Notes under the pieces: generated by a model
Database searches by the model: none
What the model was told of the DNA's origin: nothing
The model's input: only the letters and a program-made list of their open reading frames with translations
Origin: Luteimonas sp. BLCC-B24
GTDB taxonomy: Bacteria; Pseudomonadota; Gammaproteobacteria; Xanthomonadales; Xanthomonadaceae
Assembly (NCBI RefSeq): GCF_028550595.1
Contig: NZ_JAQQGN010000009.1
Location: forward strand, 1-64,000
Direction: 5' to 3'
Length of the DNA stretch: 64,000 nt
In this document: piece by piece, positions 43,633 through 53,065 of the stretch
How the letters are laid out: the number at the start of each line of letters is the position of its first letter
Position numbering within the stretch: position 1 is the first letter of the stretch
Translations under genes and position numbers: made by a program

Positions 43633-44631
43633 ATGTCCAGGTGGCGTGCGTTTCTGCTGTGTGCCCTGCTGGCCGCGCCCGCCGCGGCGACGGCGACCCG
43701 GCTCGATCAGGTGCTCGACGAGGCGGAGGCGCTCGCGCCGCTGCGCACGGTGATCGTCGCGCGCGACGGCGCGGTGCTCGCCGAGCGCGGCTACCACGGC
43801 GGCTCGCCGTCGCGCCCGACCAACATCAAGTCGGCCTCGAAGTCGGTGGTTTCGGCCCTGGTCGGCATCGCGATCCAGCGCGGGCTGCTGGAGGGCGTCG
43901 ACCAGAAGGTCGCACCGCTGCTCGCCGATCGCCTGCCCGCAACGCCCGATCCGCGCATGGCCGAGCTGACGATCGGCCATCTGCTGTCGATGCAGGCCGG
44001 CCTGCAGCCGACCTCGGGACGCCAGTACGGCCGCTGGGTGGCCCAGCGCGACTGGGTGCGCGCGGCCTTGGCCCAGCCCTTCGTCGACGATCCGGGCGGC
44101 GGCATGCTGTATTCGACCGGGTCGACGCATCTGCTGTCGGCGATCCTGGTCCGCATCGGCGGCAAGCCGACGCTGCAGCTCGCGCGCGAATGGCTGGGGG
44201 CGGAGCCCGGCTTCGCGATCACCGGCTGGGAACGCGATCCGCAGGGCATCCATCTCGGTGGCAACCAGATGGCGATGACGCCGCGCTCGCTGCTGGCGTT
44301 CGGCGAGCTCTACCGCAACGCCGGCCGCACGCGCGACGGCGCCCAAGTCCTGCCGGCGACGTGGATCGCGCAGTCGTGGCGTCCGCGCACGCGTTCGGTC
44401 TACACCGGCGACGGCTACGGCTACGGCTGGTTCACCCGGCGCATCGACGGGCACGACGTGCGCTTCGGCTGGGGCCACGGCGGGCAGATGCTCTACGTCG
44501 TGCCGGGGCTGGACCTGACCGTGGTCATGACGTCGGACGAGCGCACCGGCACCGCGGGGTCGGGCCATCTGCAGGCCCTGCACGCCCTGATGGCAGGCAT
44601 CATCGCCAGCCAGCGTGGCGCGGATCACTGA
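43633..44631 (+). CDS. Serine hydrolase, beta-lactamase/class C PBP-like
   Basis: 332 residues. Signal peptide (MSRWRAFLLCALLAAPAAAT). Motifs: SASK (SxxK nucleophile and base), YSTGS as the YxN-like element, and WGHGGQ in place of KTG. Such periplasmic proteins are esterases, peptidases or penicillin-binding relatives rather than true beta-lactamases. It may be co-transcribed with the flavoprotein gene. Confidence 0.88.
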   Translation: MSRWRAFLLCALLAAPAAATATRLDQVLDEAEALAPLRTVIVARDGAVLAERGYHGGSPSRPTNIKSASKSVVSALVGIAIQRGLLEGVDQKVAPLLADRLPATPDPRMAELTIGHLLSMQAGLQPTSGRQYGRWVAQRDWVRAALAQPFVDDPGGGMLYSTGSTHLLSAILVRIGGKPTLQLAREWLGAEPGFAITGWERDPQGIHLGGNQMAMTPRSLLAFGELYRNAGRTRDGAQVLPATWIAQSWRPRTRSVYTGDGYGYGWFTRRIDGHDVRFGWGHGGQMLYVVPGLDLTVVMTSDERTGTAGSGHLQALHALMAGIIASQRGADH

Positions 44632-44678
44632 CGCCGACCGCGCCGGCTGATGCGCGGAGGCCGCCGTCCACCGGTGGC

Positions 44679-44702
44679 CGCGCCGCCGCATTGCGCGGCG
44701 CG
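44679..44702. terminator. Hairpin between convergent genes
   Basis: 8-bp stem CGCGCCGC/GCGGCGCG with an eight-base loop, between the serine hydrolase (ends 44631) and the leftward small gene (ends 44785). Confidence 0.5.
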
Positions 44703-44784
44703 CGGGAACGTCCCTCGTAGACGACGCGCCACTGCAGTGCCGCGTCGCGTGCCGGCGCCGGAGGCGGGCCCATGTCGGCCGCCT

Positions 44785-45090
44785 TCACCGGGGTGACGCC
44801 GCGTCGCCTGCGGCGGCCTCGGCCATGCCGCGCGCCCACTGTGCGCGGTCGTCGAAGCGGATGATGTACCGCGCGCCGACGTCACGGCTGATCGCAGTGG
44901 CGAGTCCGCGACCGGCACGCGCACTGCGGCACAAAGTCTCGAACACGGATGCGCCGAGCACATCGGCGGTGTAGACGTAGACGGCACCGTGCGCGAACTC
45001 GACCGAGAGCGTATTCCCGGCGATCGCCCAGGCGGTCACGCCGCTGTCGCCATGCTGGTTGGTGTAGGGCTGGAGCCGGAACCCGGTCAT
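44785..45090 (-). CDS. Small conserved hypothetical protein
   Basis: 101 residues: MTGFRLQPYTNQHGDSGVTA, FAHGAVYVYTADVLG, and ARAGRGLATAISRDVGARY. This SGVTAW..GxG pattern recurs in a widespread, uncharacterised KTSC-like bacterial family. Start ATG 45090. No partner visible. Confidence 0.75.
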   Translation of the reverse strand: MTGFRLQPYTNQHGDSGVTAWAIAGNTLSVEFAHGAVYVYTADVLGASVFETLCRSARAGRGLATAISRDVGARYIIRFDDRAQWARGMAEAAAGDAASPR

Positions 45091-45263
45091 CGCGCGCCCA
45101 GCGCGCCGACCACACCCGGGGTGTCGCGCGGCGACCTCATTGCCGCACGGTCGCGGGCGTCCGCGCAACGGCGCTGCGGTGTCGCGGGCGTCTGCTCCGG
45201 CGACGCATGACCGCACCCCTCGCTGCGCCGCGCGCGCACGCCCGGAGCAGCGCGATGCGCGCC

Positions 45264-48089
45264 TCAGGCCGCGGCGGACTGCGACGCCAGCACCGCCGCC
45301 TCGACACTGGCGACGAGTTCGTGCTGGCGGAAGGGTTTGCCGAGGATCGTCAGGTCGGGACCGAAGTCCGCCATGCTCGTGTACCCCGACACGATGACCA
45401 TTGCCGTCGACGGCAGGCGGCTGCGCACGTTGCGCGCCAGTTCCGCGCCGGTCATGCCGGGCATCAGGTGATCGGTGATCATCACGTTGGGCGTCAGGCC
45501 ACCGTCGATCGCACCGATCGCTTCCTCGGCCGATGCCGCCTCGACGACCTGGAAGCCCATGTCCTCGAGTGCGTCGACAGTGCACATGCGCACCGCGTCC
45601 TCGTCGTCGACGACGAGGGCGATGCCGCGGGAATCGGTTGGGGTGGTCACGTTCTGGTCCTCGTGGTGGTCTTCGTTGGCGGCCGCCGCCCGGCTCCCGA
45701 CCGGCAGCCAGAGTTCGATGGTGGTCCCCGCGCCCGGCGCGCTGTCGATGACCAGGCGGCCGCCGAGCTGTGAGGCCAGTCCGTGGGCCATCGACAGGCC
45801 GAGCCCGGTGCCCTTGCCGACGCCCTTGGTGGAGAAGAAGGGCTCGATCGCGCGCTGGCGCGTGGCGTCGTCCATGCCCAGGCCGGTGTCGGTCACCGAC
45901 ACGACGACGTAGTCGCCGTCCGCGAGCCCGTCGACCGCGCTGTCCTCGCGGGCCGAACGGTTGTGCACGCCGAGCGTGAGCACGCCGCCCTCGGGCATCG
46001 CGTCGCAGGCGTTGACGCTGAGGTTGAGGATGGCCATCTCGAGCTGGTTGGGATCGGCGACCGCCGGCCACAGGCCACGGTCGATCTCGACGCGCATCTG
46101 CACCCGCGGGCTGCTGGAACTGTCGATCAGCTCGGCCATTCCGGCGACCAGCGCACCCACGTCCACGTCCACCGTCTGCAGGGGCTGGCGGCGCGAGAAC
46201 GCGAGCAGGCGGTGCACCAGCATGGCGGCGCGGTCCGCCGACCGCCGCGCGACGGCGACCATGCGCGCGCGGCGGTCCTCGCGCGCGGTCGGGTCGCCGG
46301 CGAGATCCAGTGCGGTCACGATCGGCGTGAGGAGGTTGTTGAAGTCGTGGGCGACGCCGCCGGTCAGCTGGCCCATCGCCTCGAGCTTCTGCGACTGGCG
46401 CAGCGCGGCCTCGGCATTGCGGCGCTCGGTGGTGTCGATGGCCTCCGGCACGATCGCGATGATGCGGCCCGCCGCGTCGCGGATCGGGCGGATCGACAGA
46501 TCGTAACTGCGGCGTCCCGACGGCAGCGACACGGCGATCTCGTCACGCGCCGTCTCGCCTGCTGCGGCGCGCAGAAACAGGCTGCGCACGTGCTCCGGCA
46601 TCCCCGGCGTGCCGCTGAACCACGGCGTGGTCCACAGGGTGCGGCCCACCACATCGTCCATCTCCACGCCCAGCGCCTCGAGCACGGTGCGGTTGGCGTC
46701 GGTGAGCGTGCCGTCGAGCGTGCACATGGCCTGCAACTGGTAACTGGTTTCGAACAGCACCCGCAGCTGGGCCTGGGACCGCGCCAGTGCATCGGCCGCG
46801 GCCTGGATGTCGGTCACATCGCGGGCGCTGCAGTAGACGCGGCCACCTTCTGGCGTCGCCACCCAGGACAGCGTGCGCAGGCTGCCGCCACGGGTGCGCC
46901 AGCGGTTCTCGAAACTGCGCACCGAACGCCCCTCGCGCAGCGAGCTGAGCACCTCGCGGGTGACCGGCTGGTCCTCTTCGCTGACGTGCGCCCACCAGCT
47001 GTGTCCGTTCAGCTCGTCGGCGTCCCAGCCCAGCAACTGTGTCCACGCCGGGTTGACCGACTCGATCGTCCCCTCGAGGTCCACCACGGCCAGCAGATCC
47101 GGCGTCACCTGCCAGGTCAGCGAGCGGTCGCGCGCGCGTTCGATCACCTGGCGTTCGAGATCGCTGTTGATGGACTGCAGTTCGGCCTCGCGCGCGCGAA
47201 GCGCGAGATCGGTCAGGCGCCGCGCGGTGACGTCCACGCCCTGCACGAAGATCCCGGCCACGCCCGCCTCGTCGACGACCGGCTGGTAGACGAAATCCAG
47301 ATACCGCTCCACCGAGGCATCCCCGGGCTCGGCCTGGACCACGAAGCGGGCCCCTTCGGCCGAATACGCACGTCCGTCGCGGAACACCCCGTCGAGCAGT
47401 TCCAGATACCCCTGGGCGACGATCTCGGGCAGGGCCTCGGCCACCGGCCGCCCGATCACGTCGCGGTGGTGGCCGATCAGGCGCTGGTAGGCCGGATTGA
47501 CGTACTGGAACACGTGGTCGGGGCCGCTGAGCATCGCCATGAAACTCGGCGCCTGCTCGAACATGCGGCCCAGCTGCTCGACGTCGGCGCGCAGGCGCCG
47601 CTCGTTCTGCACCTTGCGGGTGACGTCGGTGGTGATGTTGAGGAAGCCGCAGATCGTGCCGGCCTCATCGCGGACCGGAGTGTAGGAGAACGTCCAGTAC
47701 GTCTCTTCCGGATAGCCGTTGCGCAGCATCGTCAGCGGCATGTCCTCGCTCCACGTCGAGGTGCCGGACATCGCGCTGTTGACCAGAGGCCGGATGTCGG
47801 CCCAGACATCCGACCAGATCGCCTGCAACGGCTGGCCGAGCGCACGCGGCTCCTTGCCGCCGAGCATCGGCGCGTAGGCATCGTTGTAGAACAGCGTGAG
47901 TTCCGGCCCCCAGCACAGGCACATCGCGAAGCGCGAATCCAGCATCAGGCCCAGGGCCGTACGCAGCGACTGGGGCCAGTGCTCGATGGGGCCGAGCGGG
48001 GTGGCCGCCCAGTCGAACACGGCGATTTTGCCCGCCATCGCGCCACGCGTCGGCAGGAAATCGAGGGCGCCGGTGGCGGGGGCGGACAC
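45264..48089 (-). CDS. Hybrid sensor histidine kinase with PAS domains and receiver
   Basis: 941 residues, no membrane helices. Several PAS/PAC units (for example FNIT-like GFLNITTDVTRKVQNE, PAYQRLIGHHRDVIG, LLGWDADELNGHSW) are followed by HisKA with GGVAHDFNNLLTPI, a HATPase (NACDAMPEGG, GTGLGLSMAHGLASQLGG) and a C-terminal receiver (VVDDEDAVRM, phospho-Asp in MITDHLMPGMTG, Lys in LGKPF). Cytoplasmic sensor, perhaps of light or redox through PAS, but no cofactor residue is certain. The start is GTG 48089, with in-frame ATG 48038 as an alternative. The 24-bp gap to the DUF72 gene suggests co-transcription. Confidence 0.9.
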   Translation of the reverse strand: MSAPATGALDFLPTRGAMAGKIAVFDWAATPLGPIEHWPQSLRTALGLMLDSRFAMCLCWGPELTLFYNDAYAPMLGGKEPRALGQPLQAIWSDVWADIRPLVNSAMSGTSTWSEDMPLTMLRNGYPEETYWTFSYTPVRDEAGTICGFLNITTDVTRKVQNERRLRADVEQLGRMFEQAPSFMAMLSGPDHVFQYVNPAYQRLIGHHRDVIGRPVAEALPEIVAQGYLELLDGVFRDGRAYSAEGARFVVQAEPGDASVERYLDFVYQPVVDEAGVAGIFVQGVDVTARRLTDLALRAREAELQSINSDLERQVIERARDRSLTWQVTPDLLAVVDLEGTIESVNPAWTQLLGWDADELNGHSWWAHVSEEDQPVTREVLSSLREGRSVRSFENRWRTRGGSLRTLSWVATPEGGRVYCSARDVTDIQAAADALARSQAQLRVLFETSYQLQAMCTLDGTLTDANRTVLEALGVEMDDVVGRTLWTTPWFSGTPGMPEHVRSLFLRAAAGETARDEIAVSLPSGRRSYDLSIRPIRDAAGRIIAIVPEAIDTTERRNAEAALRQSQKLEAMGQLTGGVAHDFNNLLTPIVTALDLAGDPTAREDRRARMVAVARRSADRAAMLVHRLLAFSRRQPLQTVDVDVGALVAGMAELIDSSSSPRVQMRVEIDRGLWPAVADPNQLEMAILNLSVNACDAMPEGGVLTLGVHNRSAREDSAVDGLADGDYVVVSVTDTGLGMDDATRQRAIEPFFSTKGVGKGTGLGLSMAHGLASQLGGRLVIDSAPGAGTTIELWLPVGSRAAAANEDHHEDQNVTTPTDSRGIALVVDDEDAVRMCTVDALEDMGFQVVEAASAEEAIGAIDGGLTPNVMITDHLMPGMTGAELARNVRSRLPSTAMVIVSGYTSMADFGPDLTILGKPFRQHELVASVEAAVLASQSAAA

Positions 48090-48113
48090 GGTCAGGAGTT
48101 GCCGGGTGGGACG

Positions 48114-48899
48114 TCAGGACGCGGCATCCTGCCACAGGGCCCCGTGGTGGAGTGATGAGGACGTCACGCGCGCCTGCAGCCGGGCCGCGTCGCCCGGCGC
48201 GCAGCCGGCGGCGGTGTTGTCGAAGATCACCCAGCGCGGCGTGTCGGCATGCGCCTCGACCGCGTCCGCGATGCGTGCGAGGGCATCGGGCGGGTAGCCG
48301 CTGTAGTAGACGCGCGGCGCCCCGTGCAGTCGCCAGTACGCCAGCGCCGACGTCCCACCGGGGCGATCGCCGGACGCATGCCGCGGCGGATCGGCCGCGA
48401 CGCGTGCGACGCGGTGCCGGCGCAACAGGGCGTCGGCGCGGTCCGAGAACCAGCTCGCGTGGCGCGGTTCGCAGGCGACGTCGCCTGGCCACCGACGCCG
48501 GAGCATCGCCATGAACGTGGCGGCGATCCGCGCGTCGAACACCAGCGACGGCGGCAGCTGGACCAGGAGCGCGCCGAGGCGAGCGTCGAGCCGGCCGGCG
48601 GCGGCGAGGAAGTCGTCCAGCGCCGGGCCACAGTGCTGCAGGCGGGCGTCGTGGGTGATCGTGCGCGGCAGCTTGACCGAGAACCGGAAGTCCGGTGGCA
48701 CGCTGGCCGCCCAGCGCGCATACGTCGTCGGCCGGTGCGGGCGATGGAACGAGGAATTGATCTCGACGCAGTTGAACACGGTGGCGTAGCGGGCAAGCGC
48801 GCTGTCGCCGTTGCCGAACAGCCCGGCGTTGCGGGCGCCGATCGACCAGCCCGCGCAGCCGATGCGCAGTGCGCGTCCGTCACTGGAATCGGCGGGCAT
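48114..48899 (-). CDS. DUF72 (YecE-like) protein
   Basis: 261 residues. TIM-barrel-like DUF72 pattern: RIGCAGWSIG, FNCVEINSSFHRPH, DFRFSVKLPRTITHD, LLVQLPPSLVFD, VACEPRHASWF and the late WVIFDNTAAGCAP. Family function is unresolved, though a nuclease-like or repair role has been suggested. The sensor kinase gene begins 24 bp downstream. Confidence 0.9.
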   Translation of the reverse strand: MPADSSDGRALRIGCAGWSIGARNAGLFGNGDSALARYATVFNCVEINSSFHRPHRPTTYARWAASVPPDFRFSVKLPRTITHDARLQHCGPALDDFLAAAGRLDARLGALLVQLPPSLVFDARIAATFMAMLRRRWPGDVACEPRHASWFSDRADALLRRHRVARVAADPPRHASGDRPGGTSALAYWRLHGAPRVYYSGYPPDALARIADAVEAHADTPRWVIFDNTAAGCAPGDAARLQARVTSSSLHHGALWQDAAS

Positions 48900-48920
48900 G
48901 CGACGGCAGCGCGACTGCGC

Positions 48921-49532
48921 TCAGCCTTTGATCGGCGGATAGGGCTGGGCACGGAGCAGGCGGGCCAGATGCACCGCGTTGCTGGCGACCGTGCGGATCG
49001 TCTCGCGCACCGGGTCGGGCGTTGCGTCGAGATCCTTGAAATCCGTGCTGCCCATCGCCTCGCCCACCCAGTACGGCGGCGACCCGGCGGGAATGGTGAA
49101 CCCGACGTCGACCAGGCCCTGGCACAGCTGCGCGTGCACGTGGTGCGCGCCGTCCTCGTTGCCCACGACCGCCGGAATCGCGACCTTGCCGAACGTCGGA
49201 TAGCGGCCGTCGTCGCCGATCTCGTCCAGCACCGCGTCGAGACGTTCGAGCACGCGCTGGGCGATGCTCGACGGATGGCCCACCCAGATCGGCGTCGCGA
49301 TGACGAAGATCTCCGCCGCCATGAGCCGCGCGCGCAGCGCCGGCCACGCGTCGCCGTCGCCCTCGTCGGCACTGACGCCGGGTTTGACGTCGTGATCCAC
49401 GACCCGGGCGCTGGACGTGCGGACGTCGTGCTGCGCCAGGGCCTCGAGCACCTGGTCGAGCATGGACTGGGTCGACGACGGGGCATCGCCGGATTTCAGC
49501 GTGCAGTTGAGGCCGAAGGCGGTCAGGGACAT
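48921..49532 (-). CDS. Flavodoxin-like NADPH-dependent FMN reductase
   Basis: 203 residues. Flavodoxin fold: FGLNCTLKSGDAPSSTQ binds the FMN phosphate, then IFVIATPIWVGHPSS (isoalloxazine loop) and VAIPAVVGNEDGAHH. Likely reduces quinones or flavin with NADPH. It is the first of three same-strand genes (then DUF72, then the sensor kinase) with gaps of 21 and 24 bp, so an operon is likely. Confidence 0.88.
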   Translation of the reverse strand: MSLTAFGLNCTLKSGDAPSSTQSMLDQVLEALAQHDVRTSSARVVDHDVKPGVSADEGDGDAWPALRARLMAAEIFVIATPIWVGHPSSIAQRVLERLDAVLDEIGDDGRYPTFGKVAIPAVVGNEDGAHHVHAQLCQGLVDVGFTIPAGSPPYWVGEAMGSTDFKDLDATPDPVRETIRTVASNAVHLARLLRAQPYPPIKG

Positions 49533-49664
49533 GGGCGGTCTGCGATGCGGGAGGACGCCCACTGTTCGCGTCCGCGTGTTGACGTGCCGTCGTCGTCGCG
49601 CGACCGCCGGCTGAACCGGCGTGCAGTCCGCGCACCCGCGGCCGTGCTGCCGGCGACACCGCAT

Positions 49665-49683
49665 TGCTGCAATGCAGCATAAT
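49665..49683 (+). promoter_or_regulatory. Palindrome and -10-like element before the MFS gene
   Basis: TGCTGCAATGCAGCA (49665-49679) is a perfect 6-3-6 inverted repeat; CATAAT (49678-49683), a good -10 hexamer, overlaps its right edge, 27 bases from the MFS start. The palindrome would overlap the promoter, as a repressor site does. No matching regulator is adjacent. Confidence 0.5.
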
Positions 49684-49709
49684 GGGCCGCTTCGCCTGCC
49701 CGTGCCGCC

Positions 49710-50918
49710 ATGACCCGCGCTGTCTCAGAACCGGCTCCTCTTTCGCGTCGCACGGCCGGCTGGATTCTGGGCGTGCTGGCGCTCGGCGGTTTCGCCATCG
49801 GCACCAGCGAGTTCGCGATGATGGGGTTGATGCCGGAACTGGTGCGTGCCTTCGGCGTCAGCGAGCCCCAGGTCGGCCACATGATCAGCAGCTACGCGCT
49901 CGGCGTGGTGGTGGGCGCACCGCTGTTCGCGGTGCTCGGCGCCGCCTGGCCCCGCCGCTCGCTGCTGATCGCGCTGATGGCGTTCTACGCACTGGGCAAC
50001 CTCGCCACCGCGCTGGCGCCCACGTATCCGACGATGCTGATCGCGCGCTTCGTCGCCGGCCTGCCGCACGGCGCGTATTTCGGTGTCGCGATGCTGGTGG
50101 CCGCCTCGATCGGTGCGCCGGGTCAGCGCGGCGCCGCGGTGAGCCGGGTCCTGCTCGGGCTGTCGATCGCGATCCTGGTCGGGAATCCACTGGCGACATG
50201 GCTCGGACAGCTGTCGAGCTGGCGCTGGACCTTCGCCTTGGTCGCCGGCCTGGCGCTCGTCACCGCGGCCTGCGTCTGGCGCCTGCTCGCCGCCACGCCC
50301 GCCGACGCGACGCACACGCCGATGCGCGAACTGCGCGCGTTCAACCGGGCCCAGGTCTGGTATGCGCTGGCGATCGGCGCGATCGGCTTCGCCGGCATGT
50401 TCTGCGTTTTCAGCTATCTGGCGCCCACCCTGATCCACGTCACCGGCGTCGCCGAGCGCTGGATCCCGATCGCCCTCGCGGCGTTCGGCGTCGGTGCGAT
50501 CGGCGGCAATCTCGCCGGCGGCTGGTTGTTCGACCGGCTGCAGTTCCGCGCGGTCGCCGTGATCCTCGGCTGGTCGCTCGCGGTGCTGCTGCTGTTTCCG
50601 CTGGCGGCGCAGACGCCGTGGTCGATCCTGCCGGCGATCGTCGCGCTGGGCACGATGGGCGCACTGGCGCCGGTGTTGCAGGCACGGCTGATGGACGTGG
50701 CGGGCGATGCACAGACGCTCGCCGCCGCGTCGAACCACGCCGCGTTCAACACCGCCAACGCGCTCGGTCCATGGCTCGGCGGCCTGGCGATCGGCGCCGG
50801 CCTGGGCTGGACGGCCACCGGCTACGTCGGTGCGGTGACCGCCGCGGCGGGGCTGGCGATCTACGTCCACGCGCGCCGCGATGCGCGCCGTGCGCGAGCG
50901 GCCGACGCGGTTTGCTGA
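49710..50918 (+). CDS. MFS transporter, arabinose-efflux/AraJ-like (DHA1 family)
   Basis: 402 residues with 12 predicted helices. FAIGTSEFAMMGLMPELVRAFG is the DHA1 motif of AraJ/sugar-efflux and drug exporters, and VGHMISSYALGVVVGAPLFAVLG follows. Proton-driven export of small molecules across the inner membrane; substrate unknown. It diverges from the flavodoxin-like reductase gene across a 177-bp gap with a palindromic promoter. Confidence 0.92.
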   Translation: MTRAVSEPAPLSRRTAGWILGVLALGGFAIGTSEFAMMGLMPELVRAFGVSEPQVGHMISSYALGVVVGAPLFAVLGAAWPRRSLLIALMAFYALGNLATALAPTYPTMLIARFVAGLPHGAYFGVAMLVAASIGAPGQRGAAVSRVLLGLSIAILVGNPLATWLGQLSSWRWTFALVAGLALVTAACVWRLLAATPADATHTPMRELRAFNRAQVWYALAIGAIGFAGMFCVFSYLAPTLIHVTGVAERWIPIALAAFGVGAIGGNLAGGWLFDRLQFRAVAVILGWSLAVLLLFPLAAQTPWSILPAIVALGTMGALAPVLQARLMDVAGDAQTLAAASNHAAFNTANALGPWLGGLAIGAGLGWTATGYVGAVTAAAGLAIYVHARRDARRARAADAVC

Positions 50919-50992
50919 GGCCGCCGCCTTCACGCGCGGTGCTCGTTGACGCATCGACACTGCGGGTCGAACCCACGATCCCGGAGTGAGCG

Positions 50993-51733
50993 ATGGCATC
51001 GCGAAAGAACAAGGCCGCTGAGGACGCACAGACGATCGCGAAGCTGATCGAGGACATCGACATCACGATGTTCACCACGGTCGGCAGCGAGGGCTATCTG
51101 GTCAGTCGGCCCCTGTCGACCCAGAAGGCCCAGTTCGACGGCGAGAAGGTCTGGTTCTTCGTCGCGTCCGACAGCCCCAAGGTCGCGGAGATCGCGCGCA
51201 ACTCCAAGGTCAACCTGGCCTATGCGTCCAAGGGCCGCAACACCTACGTCTCGATGGCCGGCGACGCCTACGTCAACAACGATCCGGTCAAGATCGAGGC
51301 GTTCTGGAACGATGCGCTGAAGGCCTATTTCCCGCGCGGCATCCACGATCCCAAGCTCACGCTGATCGAAGTCGCGGTGCGCACGGCCGAGTTCTGGGAT
51401 GGGCCGGGTTCGTTGATCGGCAAGGCCATCGCGTTCGCGATCGCGCGCGTGACCAAACGCGACGACGCGATGGGCGAGAACCGCATCGTCGACCTGCGCC
51501 CGGGCCGGGTGACGTCGACGACGCCGACGGGTCGCAAGACCGCACGCGCGTTATCCGGCAGCGCCGGCGCACGCACAGCGCCGGCCAAGAAGGCGGCGAC
51601 CAAGAAGGCACCGGCGAGGAAGGCACCGGCGAAGAAGGCGCCCGCCACGAAAGCTTCGGTCAGAAAAGCGCCGGCCAAGAAAGCGGCGGCGAAGAAGACC
51701 GCGGCCGGAACGGCGACGTCCACCCGCCGCTGA
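50993..51733 (+). CDS. PPOX-fold protein with histone H1-like Lys/Ala/Pro tail
   Basis: 246 residues. Residues 1-165 are a general-stress-type split barrel (MFTTVGSEGYLVSRPLS, VWFFVASDSPKVAEIARNSK, AYVNNDPVKIEAFWNDALKA). The last ~65 residues are a low-complexity basic tail of AKKA/KKAP repeats (TAPAKKAATKKAPARKAPAK and onward), like histone H1, AlgP or HU-extension tails that bind DNA or polyphosphate. The first gene of this family in the window (26406-26945) lacks the tail. CCGGAG precedes ATG 50993. A terminator follows. Confidence 0.9.
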   Translation: MASRKNKAAEDAQTIAKLIEDIDITMFTTVGSEGYLVSRPLSTQKAQFDGEKVWFFVASDSPKVAEIARNSKVNLAYASKGRNTYVSMAGDAYVNNDPVKIEAFWNDALKAYFPRGIHDPKLTLIEVAVRTAEFWDGPGSLIGKAIAFAIARVTKRDDAMGENRIVDLRPGRVTSTTPTGRKTARALSGSAGARTAPAKKAATKKAPARKAPAKKAPATKASVRKAPAKKAAAKKTAAGTATSTRR

Positions 51734-51759
51734 CGCGCGCCGTTCGCGCCGTCCCGTCG

Positions 51760-51782
51760 ACGGCCCGCACCGCGCGGGCCGT
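51760..51782 (+). terminator. Terminator after the PPOX-tail gene
   Basis: Perfect 9-bp stem ACGGCCCGC/GCGGGCCGT, five-base loop, followed by TTCATCGT. Confidence 0.75.
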
Positions 51783-51876
51783 TTCATCGTGTCTCCCACG
51801 CGGACGGCGCAGCGCGCCCCATCGCCCGGCACGCCCGTAGCCGGCACACTGGGCGCCCCCTGTCCATGACGCCGCC

Positions 51877-52422
51877 ATGCTGCCCGACCACGACTTCGAT
51901 CCCGACGACACCTTCGCCACCGGCGACGAGGCCCCCGAACTCGACGACGACGCCAGCTTCGAGGCCGTGGTCTGGCAATGGCTGCTGCTGGTCAACCCGG
52001 GGGACGACGAGGCGGCGCAGCAGCAGTTCCGCGACTGGCAGGAGCGCCATCGCGACGACGATCCGGCCGATGTCGCCGTCACCGCATTGCTGGACGTCAC
52101 CGACTGGCGGTCGAGCATCCGGGTCGACGAGTCCGAGCCGGCAACGCTGATCGACGCGATCGACACGCTCGCGGGCCGCTTCCGGGTCGAGATCGACTGG
52201 GGCGTGGAAGACCCGACCGACACCGCGCAGCTGGCCGGCATCTCGCCCGGCGCACTGGTCGACACCGCCTGCGACCAGCTGCGGATCGCGGGATACACGC
52301 TGTGGGTCTGGGACGACGGCGAGGCGATCATCTCCGGCGCTATCGCGGCGCGCGACGACGATGAAGGCATGCGCGTGATCGGACATGCACTGGGTCTGGA
52401 TCTGCGTCCCGGCAACGGCTGA
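51877..52422 (+). CDS. DUF6630-like hypothetical protein
   Basis: 181 residues, strongly acidic. Core VVWQWLLLVNPGDDEAAQQQ, TLIDAIDTLAGRFRVEIDWG, VEDPTDT, AGYTLWVWDDGEA and MRVIGHALGLDLRPG. The pattern matches a Xanthomonad family that I recall as DUF6630; unknown function. Cytoplasmic. Confidence 0.75.
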   Translation: MLPDHDFDPDDTFATGDEAPELDDDASFEAVVWQWLLLVNPGDDEAAQQQFRDWQERHRDDDPADVAVTALLDVTDWRSSIRVDESEPATLIDAIDTLAGRFRVEIDWGVEDPTDTAQLAGISPGALVDTACDQLRIAGYTLWVWDDGEAIISGAIAARDDDEGMRVIGHALGLDLRPGNG

Positions 52423-52496
52423 ACAGGGGGCCTGCACGCTGTATTCCACGCGCGCCTGCTAGCGTCGGCACGTCGATCACCGCATGGGAGGGTGCG

Positions 52497-52865
52497 ATGG
52501 ACGCGAAGCGGAATGGCACGCAGCGGCATGCCGCCTGGGCGACGCTGCTGCTCGCCTTGGCCTGCAGTGGCGGAGTATCGGCGGCCGGCCCGGGGGCGGA
52601 GGCGGTCGATCCCGCGTATCCGACGGCGCATGAACGCGAAGCGCCATGGCTCGAACCCATCGGGCGCCACTATCCGATCCGGCGCATGTCGTCGTTGAAG
52701 GCCGAGTACCGGCGCATCCGCGAACTCCGGCGCGAGCAGATCCAGCCCGAGTACGAACGCCGCGTCGCCGAAGGCGAGGACGATGCCGACGCCTGGCGCG
52801 AGGCCACGCTGCGCGAGGTGGCGCGGCGCGACCTGCGTGACCTGCGGGCGCGCCTGGATCGCTGA
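52497..52865 (+). CDS. Secreted small hypothetical protein
   Basis: 122 residues. Signal peptide (AAWATLLLALACSGGVSAAG), then charged helical sequence rich in Arg and Glu (LKAEYRRIRELRREQIQPEY, REVARRDLRDLRARLDR). GGGAGG precedes ATG 52497. No family recognised. Confidence 0.65.
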   Translation: MDAKRNGTQRHAAWATLLLALACSGGVSAAGPGAEAVDPAYPTAHEREAPWLEPIGRHYPIRRMSSLKAEYRRIRELRREQIQPEYERRVAEGEDDADAWREATLREVARRDLRDLRARLDR

Positions 52866-53065
52866 GTCGCATCGCGGCCGAGGCGGGACGGACACCACCG
52901 CGCGGCGTCGCCGTACCTGGGAGCAGGTGCCGGAAGTCGCGCCGGTCGGCCGGCGAACTTTGGGACTTGTGGAAGCGCGCGGGCGCCGTCGGCGCATCAC
53001 GGCGCGTGTCACCGATCAGTGCGTCGCGCGCACCTCGCCGGCCGATGGACGTGCGCTCGACAGGC

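Noticed and set aside
45783-48155. Rightward open frame of 790 codons opposite the hybrid kinase
   Set aside because: Antisense shadow; the kinase frame has HisKA, HATPase and receiver motifs.
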